Assembly (NCBI RefSeq): GCF_001039355.2
Contig: NW_019775536.1
Span: 674,376 to 738,375 of the forward strand
DNA length: 64,000 bases
Reading direction: 5' to 3'
DNA from: Lingula anatina
Taxonomy: Eukaryota; Brachiopoda; Lingulata; Lingulida; Lingulidae
This document shows positions 10,157 to 21,900 of this stretch, piece by piece (position 1 is the stretch's first letter; each line of letters starts with the position of its first letter). Both the position numbers and the translations under genes were made by a program. The notes beneath the pieces were generated by a model. That model worked only from the letters and a program-made list of their open reading frames with translations, did no database searches and was not told the DNA's origin.

Positions 10157-12679
10157 TCACACTTGCTCTTCCTCTATATTTAAAGCTTCATCAATTTGCC
10201 GAGTTTTCTTTAACAGAGCAAGTTTCAACTTTTTCCAGAATTCTTCCTTTTTTCCGTCATTCTCCTCCTCCGGCCACTCCAGGTAGGTCACGTGACGTTT
10301 CATGAGCCGCAGCGTCTTGGGGAGTTGATCGGGTGGGATCTTCTCTAGAAACACCACAATGAGCGATTTACGCCTCTCGCGCAGTACCTTGGCCTGAGCA
10401 ATGTCGACCTCGTAACGACACCAATCACTCTCAAGGAAATGCTGCGAGATGATCAATATCCCCACCTTGCTCGCCTCCATTTTCTCCACTATACTATCTA
10501 TGATGTAATCGCCCGGTAGGAAGTTCCTTGAATGGATACATACGTTAAAGACGATGTCCTGACCTTGGTCATTACCTTGTCCCTGATAATGACCTTGGGC
10601 AATGCGTCGTCCTTGACCTTGACCCTCCACGTGCGGGAGAAACTGCCGCACGACCCACTCCTCATCCCTGCTGCTGTGAGCGACAAATGCGTCATATTCG
10701 TACTGTACTTGCCCATCGCCGCAGCGGATATATCCGTGCCGCCGACGGTTAAGTCTTTTTAGATGACACCAATATACAATGTCAAGTCGAAAGTAGGCCA
10801 CAAGACCTGCCACTGCTCCAATCACCACAACACCGGCCCCGATACAACAGAAGACTACAGTGATCAGGTGGTTTCCGCATGTAATCCAAGGCGGGTTAAA
10901 GTCCTCCAGGGCGGTGTTTTGGTACTCGGCCGGCTCGCTACATTTCTGTCTTGCTCCATATACGTATGTGGTTGTATGACGAAGCCACTTAGAAAACGAA
11001 CTGGAATCGCAGCTACATACAAATCGATTGAGCTCAATATGGATGTGGTGAAGTTGATTCATTCGTAATACAGCAGTTATATCGAAATTCACCAGTTTGT
11101 TTTTTCTAAGATTCAAAGAAACGAGCGAAGTCAGAGAATCAAACACGGCGCCGACGTTTTCCATGTTATTGTCCGACAAGTCCAAGTGTTGCAAGTGAGG
11201 CAAATTGGAGAACACGTTTTTTGGGAGTTTGGAGATACTATTCGAAGCTAAGATTAGTTTCCGTACTGGACACTGTGATTTAAAAATGTGAGGAAATATC
11301 TCATTTTTCATCATACAGAACAGAAAATTACCTGTAAGATCTATTTCACGAATAGTCGATAATCCTTCGAATACAGATGTATTCATGTGGTGTCTCAGTA
11401 CACAAGCCTTGTTGTGCGTGTACTGCAATTTTACTAGTGACGTCATGTTTTGGACTATTAATAGATGAAGGCCCGGATGTGTGTAAGGAGAAGGTAAACT
11501 TCCAAATAGCCCATTTAAATACAACTCACGTAAGTTGGTCAGGAGCGTGAAGTTGAGATATCCATATAAGCGATTATACGACAGATCCAATACTTTTAGA
11601 TGCTGGTGAGGTGGAAAAATCACTGTGTTTACAGTTACGAACTCGTTGTGCCGGGCAACTAATTTTTGGAGTTTCGGGAAGCTGAGAGTCACTGCTTTAA
11701 AAAGTTCTAAATCTGAGAAAAGGTTGATACTCATATCCAATTCCCTCAGCGTCGACGACATTGTCTTGAAGCTTGTATGCATGGTGGCAATTTTACTCGA
11801 AGTTAGATCCAATTTTTCAATAACCGGCAAAGATTGAAATACGTCTGTAGCAATTGCCGATATCTTGTTACCCGTGAGGCAAAGTTCGCGTACATTTGAA
11901 TTAGAGAGGGGTCTCAAAACTGATGAGTTTAGCTCGGAGATGTTTATTTGACAATAAGACAAGTCGAGCGTTTCAATCAGCGTGTGCCTTAACCTCGTAA
12001 TTATCACATCCGTGATGTTGTTCTTCCCTATGCCGAATGAAACAAAGCGTTTGATTGGTCGGAAGGCTTCTGGAGCTATTTTTGAAATCTGATTCTCGCC
12101 GAGATCCACGGCAAGATTTTCCACTGATTCGAAGGGAAGAAAATCCGAGTTTGTTACTTCGGTGACGTGATTTTCCCTCAGGTTTAAATTGAAATAGGTA
12201 TTTGTCATGGTGGCATTGCTGACATCTTGGATCTGGAGTGAGTTTATCCTGTTAGATTGGAAGTTCGCCTCCTCCAGGTTTGGAAGTAACACAATGAATG
12301 ACGGCAGAGTTTGGAGTAGATTATCTTTTAAAGATGTACGTTTCAGTTTATGAAGACCAAAAAGAGCGCCATGTTCAACAGTTTTTATCAAACATCGATT
12401 CATTACCAGTTCCTTAAGGTGTGGAAGTCCAAGAAAAGTTCCATTTTTAAGTGTTCTAAATGTGCTGTCAGAAATCTCGAGGGTTGAAGTGTGTGACGGT
12501 ATCCCTGAGATATCAACTGGCCGTATGTTGGTACACCTGACGGCAAGTCTGCCGTTGACGTCACTAGAACAACTGCATTGCCTTGGACACGAACTACCAG
12601 TGGATAAAGTTTGCACGTTTGCAATAAATAAAGCTGCCAAAGGCAGAACTGTTTTTACAATTGCCATATTTCTAATCAT
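10157..12679 (-). CDS. Toll-like receptor, copy 2
   Basis: Intronless 840-aa receptor with the same architecture as copy 1: signal peptide, CPRQCSC N-cap, LRR array, single C-terminal cysteine cluster, transmembrane helix and TIR domain with the Gln-Gly-rich insert. By eye I count about 36 amino-acid differences from copy 1. All lie at or before about residue 638, with about 28 in the first 355 residues; the TIR domains are identical. Examples are R-to-C in an LRR and W-to-C just after the membrane helix. The ATG at 12679 is chosen because it matches copy 1 and starts the signal peptide. The open frame continues upstream through non-ATG codons to 12736. It may be a recent paralogue or the other allele of copy 1. 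Confidence 0.95.
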   Translation of the reverse strand: MIRNMAIVKTVLPLAALFIANVQTLSTGSSCPRQCSCSSDVNGRLAVRCTNIRPVDISGIPSHTSTLEISDSTFRTLKNGTFLGLPHLKELVMNRCLIKTVEHGALFGLHKLKRTSLKDNLLQTLPSFIVLLPNLEEANFQSNRINSLQIQDVSNATMTNTYFNLNLRENHVTEVTNSDFLPFESVENLAVDLGENQISKIAPEAFRPIKRFVSFGIGKNNITDVIITRLRHTLIETLDLSYCQINISELNSSVLRPLSNSNVRELCLTGNKISAIATDVFQSLPVIEKLDLTSSKIATMHTSFKTMSSTLRELDMSINLFSDLELFKAVTLSFPKLQKLVARHNEFVTVNTVIFPPHQHLKVLDLSYNRLYGYLNFTLLTNLRELYLNGLFGSLPSPYTHPGLHLLIVQNMTSLVKLQYTHNKACVLRHHMNTSVFEGLSTIREIDLTGNFLFCMMKNEIFPHIFKSQCPVRKLILASNSISKLPKNVFSNLPHLQHLDLSDNNMENVGAVFDSLTSLVSLNLRKNKLVNFDITAVLRMNQLHHIHIELNRFVCSCDSSSFSKWLRHTTTYVYGARQKCSEPAEYQNTALEDFNPPWITCGNHLITVVFCCIGAGVVVIGAVAGLVAYFRLDIVYWCHLKRLNRRRHGYIRCGDGQVQYEYDAFVAHSSRDEEWVVRQFLPHVEGQGQGRRIAQGHYQGQGNDQGQDIVFNVCIHSRNFLPGDYIIDSIVEKMEASKVGILIISQHFLESDWCRYEVDIAQAKVLRERRKSLIVVFLEKIPPDQLPKTLRLMKRHVTYLEWPEEENDGKKEEFWKKLKLALLKKTRQIDEALNIEEEQV

Positions 12680-13192
12680 GTAACGTCCGTGTTTCACTAC
12701 TACTCGATCTACGGTCTTGAAGAAAAAAATCAACAAAACCTTACAGCGTACTCATATAAGGAAAAACTCAGTGTCGTCTACGCAAAATATCTCCACTAGA
12801 TTTAATCTTTTTATGGAAAGATGGAATTAGAAACAACGCACCCTTACTTCGTCCACTGACCTGTGTGGAGATAGCACTCGCCACTAAGTGTTTCTATCCG
12901 CGACCTAGAATTGTATTTACACAAGTTGTATCTCACGGAAGTGTGGAAAGTGATAGCGAAACAACATAGGGTCTTGAATCAGTGGAAATTCATGTAATTT
13001 TACATCCCTGGTTTCGATTCATCACCCACTAGTCTATCCACGGCACTCATCAGCAGTCAGAAGGAAGTACCGCAAATAAACAATACGTCAAACAATTGTA
13101 TCATGTATACGACAGGAAACAAGGGATGGCCAAAAAAAAAAGATACCAACAAAAAGGATTCCAGAAAAAATAAAAAATGAATAGATAATAAA

Positions 13193-13209
13193 TAAACAAC
13201 AACAACAAC

Positions 13210-13251
<42 letters not shown>
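13193..13251. repeat. (AAC)n/(AAT)n microsatellite
   Basis: Trinucleotide run changing from AAC to AAT units. A separate AAAT run lies near 13,342-13,387. Confidence 0.95.
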
Positions 13252-13254
<3 letters not shown>

Positions 13255-13340
13255 GAAAAAACCTAATGCCATGTTTTCATCTAATATAAGGGTTACATTG
13301 GCCTTGTATACTGGGTCATTTTTACCGAGAGTAATAAAGC

Positions 13341-13371
<31 letters not shown>

Positions 13372-13399
13372 AAACAAATAAATAAATAAAATCCATGAT

Positions 13400-14725
13400 A
13401 AATTAATTAAAAAAAATAGTATTGAAGAACACGACTTCGCCTGTTAAGTTCAGCTACGAAATGGGCCGGCATGACCATACTTAATAGGAGTATTGGGGTT
13501 AGTATGGGGACGAATGTCACATGTACAAAGTAATGGGGAACGGACTACGGTTCCTAGCGGACTACTATTCCTGTCACACCGGGAAGTGAGTTGTACTGAG
13601 TCAGCGTTTTATCAGTTATATCACTGCTAAGTGAAGTACGCCCACTTCACAAATTTGATAACAATTATAAGTTAAGGGATAACAACTGTTCATTTTGTCC
13701 AAAAAATGAAATTTTCTGGGTTAGACAACAATATTCCCATACTAACCAATGGTTAATGAATCCATTTCTACATTCAAAATAAGTCCGTTTTTTTTTTCTC
13801 TTAAAGCTTTTTTTTTTTTGTAATTACCTCTTAAGAGATTATTACAAAGTATAGCCATATGGAGGTCATATGGTTCGATAGCAAGTACAGATTTCAGAAT
13901 AATTGGTTCAACTGCCGTTTTTGTGGTAAAATAGAATATATTATATTTCTAGGAGTTGTTTAAAATGTTTTTATTGTGAAATATAGGTCTCATATGAAGA
14001 GTTGTTATCCCTTTAAAACTAGTTTAAACCCTATGTATCATTAGACAACTGTGTATCACAAACCGTATGCGACTTCTGGTTTTTGCTCGAAAGGGGGGGG
14101 GGGTGTTGAGCGGTACAAGGAAAATGTAAAACACTAGACGAGGGCAGTTTTACTATCATAAGTAATGTAGGGCGCTGGGATTGAAAGATCCGTTAGCTCG
14201 TTACACTGTTTTGGTAGGAAAAAGGCGGAGAATTAAAAGTCAAGGAAGGGGCATGTACCGCTGCGAACCTCCTCCTCTTCCGATCAGCATTTGTGGGTTT
14301 AAGTGTATTTTAGCATTTTTTCTTGTTTTCTTCTTTCAGCGTCTTCTTACAGATACGGTACATAGAAAAGATGCCAAGAACGCGCTCAAACCCTTTCAAA
14401 GGACCATTTGGCGTCAATATTTGGCATATATGCTTTGTAAGTCTTTGTTTGAGGGATGTTACCCTTTTACTTGAATTATCTTCCCTTCCATATCAGTATT
14501 ATGGATTTTTCAGTTAAAAAAATATTGTACAGGAAACGATGACATTTCTAAAAATCACAATAAATATGTTTAATCCGTCATAAAGCAATAGCACCATCTG
14601 AAAACGCACCGAGAAGAGAAATTTAAAACTGTTAAGGACAAAAGAAAAACAGTTCATATTCAAAACGGGTTATGGAAATACAATCTATAAATTCATTTTT
14701 CAGTTGTTAATTCTTGGGTCTTTAC
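13400..14725. other. Non-coding stretch, no gene seen
   Basis: Only short open frames without recognisable domains. A segment near 13,480-13,570 resembles 40,497-40,610, so a dispersed repeat crosses this region. A G homopolymer lies near 14,092-14,103. Confidence 0.5.
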
Positions 14726-14841
14726 TTTTTGTTTTGACCCAATAATTTATTTGGTTTTATTCTTTGGTATGTTATACTTGAATTAATTTGAGTTGTAAAA
14801 GAAACTTGCACAGAAGTAGTTTCACTTCATAAATACCTTGA
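14726..14841. repeat. 116-bp direct repeat, left copy
   Basis: Nearly identical to 17,747-17,862 in the same orientation, flanking the LRR-FN3 gene. It begins with TTTTTGTTTTGACCC and ends AATACCTTGA. It could be a dispersed element or a duplication scar. Confidence 0.85.
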
Positions 14842-15047
14842 GATACAGTAGAGCCTAGTAAATAGCACTCGTGATTATAAAACTTAAAATTTGATACTCA
14901 AAGATAGGTTTTAAATTGCAATTTACCAATGCTTTTGGATAAGGGAAATGCATACCATGATGATAAAAAGAGAACTGTTATAATGTCCAGAATTTTTTTG
15001 TCTTTTTTAAATATTTAATATGCATTATATGCCTTTAAAATCAAGAT

Positions 15048-16745
15048 CTACTTTCCATAACTACCGCCAAGATCACGTCTATTCAGACTCCAAACGCTAG
15101 CACCAATCACTAAACCACTGAGGACAGTTAGGCCTAAGAGTACACCAGAAGCTATAACTGCAGTGTACAATATCACATACACCAAGTCCCAGGTCAGCAG
15201 TGTACTCCAGCCGTGGTTATCTACAGTGGTCACTTCAGTACATTGGTCAAGACTGACCTTGACCCTGTCCTCCCAAGATACTCTAGCCACCACACAGATT
15301 AAATAAACAGCACCAGGGCTCAGCTTCTTGATAGAGTAGTCATGAACTTCTGGACTAACCTGTATGCTCGCTCGGTTATTTCGGTTACCTACAGGGTGAT
15401 AGAGAAGTTCATATCCTATAATATCAATACACCCAAGACAGACCCATTTGATATACACAGATCCATCTTCTTCAGTCTTTACAGTACGAATAGTCACATC
15501 TGAAAGTACAGCTGACCTTTTGACCTCATTGACCTCTTGATGACCCTTGACCTCTTCATTACTGTTGGCCTCATTTTGATTGCTGACCCTGTCTTGACCC
15601 ATTTCTGTAGCACAGCTGAACACCTCATCTCCTAAGACCTCCCATGACTCTCCCTCCAGTTCTCTGGGGGTCATGCAAGTAGGGTAGAAATCAGTCGAAT
15701 TCACCCCGTCCAGAAACTTGAGTAAGTATTCTCGCGTGTCGAACAACTCCTTCAACCACAGCATTTTACAGTCACAATGCAGTGGGTTGTGAGACAGAAG
15801 AAAGACTTCTATGGGGTAAAGGATGCTCTTGGAGATATCTTCTTGGACCTGGACGATGTTGTTATGGGTAAGATCTAACCATTCCAACATGGGGAGTCCT
15901 CTGGGTATCTCTGTTAGATTATTGTGGCTCAGATACAGATACTGAAGGCTGTGTAAGACTTTAAAGGATTTGCTACCAATGGCTGATATGGCATTTGCTC
16001 TTAAATCTAACACTTGCAACATGTGAAGTCCTTGGAGTGCCTTATCTTTTAAAACTTCAAGTTTGTTTCCTGCAAGGGATAAATGTCTCAAGGAAGAAAG
16101 TTTTAAAAATACTTTTTCTTCTACAAGATTTATCTTGTTATTGTCCAGGTGAAGTCTCCTCAGGTCTGGTAGGAAAGTGCTGCCCTCTTTTGAATGAAAA
16201 GTGGAACCAGACAGGCTGAGGATGGAGTTATTTCTCAGTGACAGCTCCTGTAGTTGCTGCAGATATCTGAAATGTTTTCCTGTCAACTTTTCTATTACAT
16301 TGAAACCCAAGTTTAAAGATGTGAGAGACGCAGGGAGTCCATCTGGAAATACACTAAGGTTATTATGGGATAGATCTAGGGTTTCCAAGTGTCCATTATT
16401 GCACAGCTCAAATACATTCTTCGCCACAAAGCTGATTGCATTGTTGTTGAGGTAGAGTTTCCTCAGTTTGAGGACTGCATCACAGGGAAGGGGACCCAAA
16501 GTCTCAATTGAGTTGTGATCTAAGTGGATCTCCACAGCATTCACAGGGAACATTTGTGGCACTTGCTCCAAACCCCTGTGACTGCAGTTGACAAGGAGGC
16601 CGTTGCTTAGAGCCGGGGTGTAGCAGAGACAGGTCTCAGGACAGTTGGCTGTTATGTCCTCAGAATCCGTATGCTCTTTGATACACAGTATGAGCAGCCC
16701 AGACAGGAGGATGTGGAAAGTATCCCATGCTGCCTTCACAGCCAT
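15048..16745 (-). CDS. LRR and fibronectin-III transmembrane protein
   Basis: Single-exon coding region of 565 aa from the ATG at 16745. Order: signal peptide (about 1-28), LRR N-cap with the CPETCLCY cysteines, about ten leucine-rich repeats (LxxLxLxxN words), LRR C-cap (HCDCKMLWLKEL), a low-complexity acidic linker (NQNEANSNEEVKG region), a fibronectin type III-like domain (about 410-508), a transmembrane helix (about 522-550) and a tail of about 15 residues. This order resembles LRR-FN3 cell-surface proteins such as LRFN, LRRN, vasorin or TRIL families, but I cannot assign an orthologue. With so short a tail it probably acts as an adhesion or co-receptor molecule. A pyrimidine-rich acceptor-like site just upstream (about 16,790) suggests a 5'-UTR intron. 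It lies on the same strand as the TLRs, but no shared control is visible. Confidence 0.9.
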   Translation of the reverse strand: MAVKAAWDTFHILLSGLLILCIKEHTDSEDITANCPETCLCYTPALSNGLLVNCSHRGLEQVPQMFPVNAVEIHLDHNSIETLGPLPCDAVLKLRKLYLNNNAISFVAKNVFELCNNGHLETLDLSHNNLSVFPDGLPASLTSLNLGFNVIEKLTGKHFRYLQQLQELSLRNNSILSLSGSTFHSKEGSTFLPDLRRLHLDNNKINLVEEKVFLKLSSLRHLSLAGNKLEVLKDKALQGLHMLQVLDLRANAISAIGSKSFKVLHSLQYLYLSHNNLTEIPRGLPMLEWLDLTHNNIVQVQEDISKSILYPIEVFLLSHNPLHCDCKMLWLKELFDTREYLLKFLDGVNSTDFYPTCMTPRELEGESWEVLGDEVFSCATEMGQDRVSNQNEANSNEEVKGHQEVNEVKRSAVLSDVTIRTVKTEEDGSVYIKWVCLGCIDIIGYELLYHPVGNRNNRASIQVSPEVHDYSIKKLSPGAVYLICVVARVSWEDRVKVSLDQCTEVTTVDNHGWSTLLTWDLVYVILYTAVIASGVLLGLTVLSGLVIGASVWSLNRRDLGGSYGK

Positions 16746-17412
16746 TGGGACCAATGTGAAGGAAGACTAGTTGATCACCTTTGTAATTTACCTAAAAGAC
16801 AAGAAACAAAATATAAGTAACAAAGTAAAGCATTTCTTAAAGTTACATATTTAAATAAAAGTCAAATCCTTGCAATTAAACCTAACCAAATGCCACCATT
16901 AAGTTTCAAATTGCATAACTGAAATAATTCCAATGGATATCGTCTCATATAAGTACCTTCACAGAAATGTTACTTGAACATGTTTTCCACTATCTTTCTG
17001 TGCAATGAGCCTTGGTCATGCAAACCAACCGTTATTTAAATATTCAAGCTACATGTATGTTGCACATACAATCACATCATACAAGATAAGATAAGATAAT
17101 AAGATAAGAGTTTATTCTGCCATTAATATACAGATTAAAATGCAAGGACATTGGATTGCTATTCAGGTAAAATGTATAAAGTTAAAGGTAACAATAAAGT
17201 TGCTAAAAACATAGTTGCCAAAAATTCTATTTTTGTTGTTGAAATGAGAGACAGCAGATGGGTAACAGCTCTTTAAAAATCTTTTGGATCCTTTTAAAAT
17301 TAAAAGTATACTCAATAAGAAATTAAAAAAATTTTTTAGGGTGGGTACAGTCAGAGATGATATTTCCTGGTTTTTGCTTGTAATCTTTCTGTGTAATCGA
17401 CACTAACAGAGC

Positions 17413-17527
17413 GGAGATCCCACCCTGAGCTTCTGAGATAACTTTACACTAACCTCTTCATGATGAAGATAGGCTAAAGTGAAGAGGTTAGTGTCAAGTT
17501 ATCTCTGAAGCTCAGGGTGGGAGATCC
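17413..17527. repeat. 48-bp-arm inverted repeat (hairpin)
   Basis: Arms 17,413-17,460 and 17,480-17,527 pair almost perfectly, with about three mismatches and a one-base shift, around a 19-nt loop. RNA from either strand would form a long hairpin. It lies between the LRR-FN3 gene and INTS6 with no coding content. It may be a tiny foldback element or a small-RNA precursor; nothing here decides. Confidence 0.85.
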
Positions 17528-17646
17528 AGACCAGAGAGATCAGTATGTGCTAGTACTTTCATTACTGTGTTATTTGGAGGACTTTTACTAACTGGGAGAT
17601 GGATAAATAGGTCAAGTTTACAGCCAGAAATATGAAGAAAGTGTAG

Positions 17647-17647
<1 letters not shown>

Positions 17648-17706
<59 letters not shown>
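17648..17706. repeat. (TTA)n microsatellite
   Basis: Pure TTA trinucleotide run of about 58 bp, followed by a TTTC run near 17,720-17,740. Confidence 0.95.
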
Positions 17707-17707
<1 letters not shown>

Positions 17708-17746
17708 TTAAATTAATTTTTCTTTCTTTCTTTCTTTCTTTATTTA

Positions 17747-17862
17747 TTTTTGTTTTGACCCAATGATTTATTTGGTTTTATTCTTTGGTATGTTATACTT
17801 GAATTAATTTGAGTTGTAAAAGAAACTTGCACAGAAGTAGTTTCAATTCATAAATACCTTGA
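17747..17862. repeat. 116-bp direct repeat, right copy
   Basis: Second copy of 14,726-14,841, same orientation, with only a few substitutions. It follows immediately after a TTTC/TTTA microsatellite. Confidence 0.85.
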
Positions 17863-18734
17863 TCAAGTGTAAGACTTCACATGATAGAAGAACAACAAGT
17901 ATTAAATTATCTCTGTACAAAGCAATTGGTTTTTCCTGTCGATTCAGTGCACATCTTAAATGAACAAAAATTTCCTGCACCAACCTTTAAATGCGGTAGG
18001 GAACTCACGTTTTGTTCATGACAGTTGAATTCTCAATTTCACTTCCAGTCTTAGTACGTGTCGCATAACATGTTCCATGTTGGGAATATATTAATTCTAA
18101 ATGGCCATTATCAGTTTTCAGGTCACAGTTTCCCAAAGTTGTTTTTAAACTAGAAGATATTGCAAAATAGTCTTTTGAGCACAAGAACCATGGTGTATAC
18201 ATAAAATTGCAAGATATTTAACATGCAAGAGTTAAATCTTTAAAAAGAAGAGAAACGGTGCGTTTTACCTACATAAATTGCTCCCTGTTGGCAAGCTTCC
18301 GTGTTAATAAGCGTGCTTTACGGGCGCAGACATATTTAATCCGGGTCCCGTGACCCAAATATTTTTGTTATTATGGGATGCATTTATTTATTTCCAAATA
18401 TTATGCATGTGCAACCATTTTGCAACTAATAGCAAAACATCAACGTATACTGATGGTCATATAAATGAAAGGCAACCATCATTCCTTGCATAAACACAGA
18501 GAATAAGCAAAAAATTCGAAAAAATGATGAATAGTCAGGAGCAGCCACTGTCAATCACCATTGCATTCGCCAACTAATTTCTTGTTGATGAAAGTAACGT
18601 GGTATTGTTTGGGTCGGTATCATATAAACAGATGTTATTTGCTTATGTCGTAGAATTAAAAGTTATGCTTGAAGAATCACTGCAAAATATATATATGAGC
18701 GTACAAACAAAACGATTGCTCCCCTTAAAACTGA
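17863..18734. other. Intergenic region upstream of INTS6
   Basis: No gene recognised. A 65-codon minus-strand frame at 18,005-18,202 has no features of a known protein and no nearby initiation context. Confidence 0.5.
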
Positions 18735-18805
18735 CCAATCAGCGTTCAATGGCGGCAGTGGTCACGTGGCTTAGTATGTACTGCCGTGAAGCAGTGCATA
18801 AAAGG
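18735..18805 (+). promoter_or_regulatory. Probable INTS6 promoter
   Basis: Within 180 bp upstream of the INTS6 start codon lie a CCAAT box (18,735-18,739), a CACGTG E-box (18,763-18,768) of the USF/Myc type, and a TATA-like CATAAAAGG (18,797-18,805). The spacing fits a core promoter with transcription starting near 18,830. The motifs are seen; their use is inferred. Confidence 0.5.
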
Positions 18806-18912
18806 CGAACGACTGGAAGACAAGGGAAATATATTCGGCCGTCCAAGGCCAGTCAGAGTCTTAGGTTACTCAAATTTGGTACCAAATGATTCTTTAGAAC
18901 CTCATCTAAAGA

Positions 18913-21900
18913 ATGACAATCATCCTTTTTCTCATCGACACTAGTGGGTCGATGAATCAACGCACGTATTTGGGGACCACATTGCTAGATGTAACAAAGG
19001 GGGCAGTGGAAAATTTTATGAAGGTACGCGTTTTAAATAGAAAACAAGACCGATTTCACTCCCTTAATAGATAGACGAGAGTTAAAAGCTTATGTTCCTT
19101 TTCTTTCACAGATTAGATCGCGAGACCCAGCCTGCAGGGGCGACCGATACATGCTGTTGACCTTCGAAGACCCGCCAGCCAACGTCAAGGTACCAATTTA
19201 TTTCAATAATCTTCCTTTAGAACGGGGTTATCGACGTAAAGCCGGCGTGGTCTTGTCAAAGCCATATCCGTGAAAGTATTCCATATAAAGTGGACACAAT
19301 TGGCTTCATATTATCATTGAAATTTGAGGTTTTCGACAGCAGATTGTCCCCGCCGCTTGTCGACGCCATTTTCCACGATGGCTTGTAGGGGATTGTGGGA
19401 AATGTTGGCTAATGAATATTCATGACGTCAATCAGTTTCCTGGCCAGTGGCAAGCGTTTCGTTTTTTTAAGTTGACTAAATGTGACAAATGTGTTTAATA
19501 TATTTTTTATTTAATGCTAAATAATTTATAAAATAAATAAATGTATTGTTATCAGTTGTTTTTTCTTGGACCATTGAAGTTGAAAGCTGCATTAATTATT
19601 TTAACATAAAAATGTTATTATTATTTTTAACTTTAAATATTATTATTAGAGTTATGTTACTTTTTCATCCACATGATGTTATATGTACAGGATACGAAAT
19701 AGAAAGCACCTTGAGAACATGTTCCGTATATTGATTATTGACCATTTTCTTTTATGGTGCACACAATATACAGCCATTCAGTGACATACATATATATATA
19801 TGCATTTACATGTCAAGATTGATTCATTACAATTACACAACAGGCAGGATGGAAAGAAAGCCATGCCACTTTTATTCATGAGTTGAAGAATTTGGAAGCC
19901 TTTGGCCTCACATCTATGGGGACATCACTCAAGTATGCATTTGACTTGCTTAATGTGAACAGGATACAGTCTGGGGTGGACAACTACGGACAGGTCAGTG
20001 TCACTTTTAACCATTTTTACACATAAAAAGACTTAAAGTGAATGTTGCAGTTAAAGAACAGAAAATAACCAATATATTTTACTGTTTTTCTTTTATTTTT
20101 ATGTTATATATCTTGATTTCAGGGAAGATGTCCATTTTTTATGGAACCTGCTGTGATAATCTGCTTTACTGATGGAAAGAAGTTGACCAGTTCTATAGGA
20201 GCCCAGACTGAGGTATGGGACTCGCTCTCTGGCTGAATACACCTCTGACCCAAATCATACTTTAAAAACTATATTGATGATTATTTTAACTAGAAATCAG
20301 TGAAATATTTTTATATTTTCCTAAGCCAAATTAAAACATATATATAGCATTTGGATAAAATTGGCTTTTGTATATAATCACACCCCAGACTGAAAGTTTA
20401 GGCCATTTTGTATGAATTATGTATCGATTTAAAAAGAAGCATTTGCAAGTGAGAATTAAGTGGAGCACAGCGACTATAATTATTAATTATATCTATTTAC
20501 AATGTAGATTACAAAACCATTAAATATCAGGTGCAAATAAAAGATCCCAGTAAATATTTTGTAGTATCCAACTCAGATAAGTTAAAATAATAATATATTA
20601 TTATTTTTATTATTATCATGTGGATTTCTCTCCTGCTCATGATTCTAGTTGAATCTCCCTATGAATAACTTGGTGCCAGGAAGCGAGCTGACGAGGGAGC
20701 CTTTTCGCTGGGATCAGCGCCTCTATGGTATCGTACTTCGTATGCCAGCCACACCTCCCCCAGAGAGTGCGCTGCAGGGCTTGTCGTACATTCATTCTGC
20801 GGAGGACTCCCTCATTGATGAGATGTGTGAAGTGACAGGGGGTAAGTTTGGGGGTAGGAGGATACGGTAGATTTTTTTTCTTCTTTTTTTTTTTCAACTT
20901 GGAGGGGATAGACTGAAGTATTTTGAGAAGTTAATTTAATCTGCTGCACATCTAGAAAGTAATAGTTTGTTAGAATGAAGCCCAAAAATATTTTAATGGT
21001 TTCGATTTTTAATCATATGCATGTGAATGATTTGGTATTTTGAATTATTGACTGAATTTTTTTCATCCAGGTTAGTGATTTTTTGAATCTTATATATTTT
21101 TTTTTTCATTAAATTCATATTTATTTTCAGGTCGTTCTTACTGTATCTCCAATCACCGTATGTTGGTCCAGTGCCTGGAGTCTGTCGTTCAGAAAGTGCA
21201 GCCAGGAGTTGTGATAAATTTTGAGAAGATTGGCGCAGACCCAAGTCCTGTGAATACAGAGGGTAACAATCTGATTATCTTCAGAATAGGTTGGAGAATT
21301 ACCTCTGTGACAATATTTTTATGAATTTTATTAAATCGGTGCATAATTTTGAGTAAGCCATATCGAAATATAGAACTGTCTCTGTGATGGAGCTAGAAAC
21401 TTTTGTTGTCTATTTATGGTTTGGTACATTTGATGACATTTTTGGTTTAGCTGAGACTAGTTGTTAAGAACAAAACTTCTTCAAAGATGCTTTTCAATTT
21501 TTCAGCAAAATTAGAAAATGGTCAGGATGCAACAAAAGGTAAATGGTTCATTTGCTTAATTCTTGACATCTGATCTCTTTGAATCACTTGTGCTTTTGAC
21601 CCATCCCCATATTGAGTGAAACACAGAAATCTATTGTAATACTTGCTACAAGCATGGTATATTGAGGAAAGTGTTCGGATTCTGATTCTCACTCCAATAG
21701 TGAATTCTTTATCTCATCCTTGCAACTGGAAAATCATTTTTCAACCCTGAATTTCGTAACTTTAAATAAACCAAACCCATTTCATTTTTGAGAAGGGGAA
21801 GAAATATTTAATCTGAAAGTACAGAATAGGAGAGCCACATTTTTACATATAAATTTCTTTCTCCATGTAGAAAATCTGGACAGCAATATGCTTGACGTGC

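Larger units (their letters stand above)
9235..13126. repeat. TLR duplication unit 2
   Basis: Second copy of the 3.9-kb block at 5,201-9,136, with the same order: palindromic element, TLR gene, upstream DNA. Divergence is a few percent in the 5' half of the gene and almost nil over the TIR-coding part. Confidence 0.9.

Noticed and set aside
14181-14517. Two overlapping short frames (97 and 64 aa)
   Set aside because: They overlap in different frames, lack any recognisable family feature and have no splice or promoter context.
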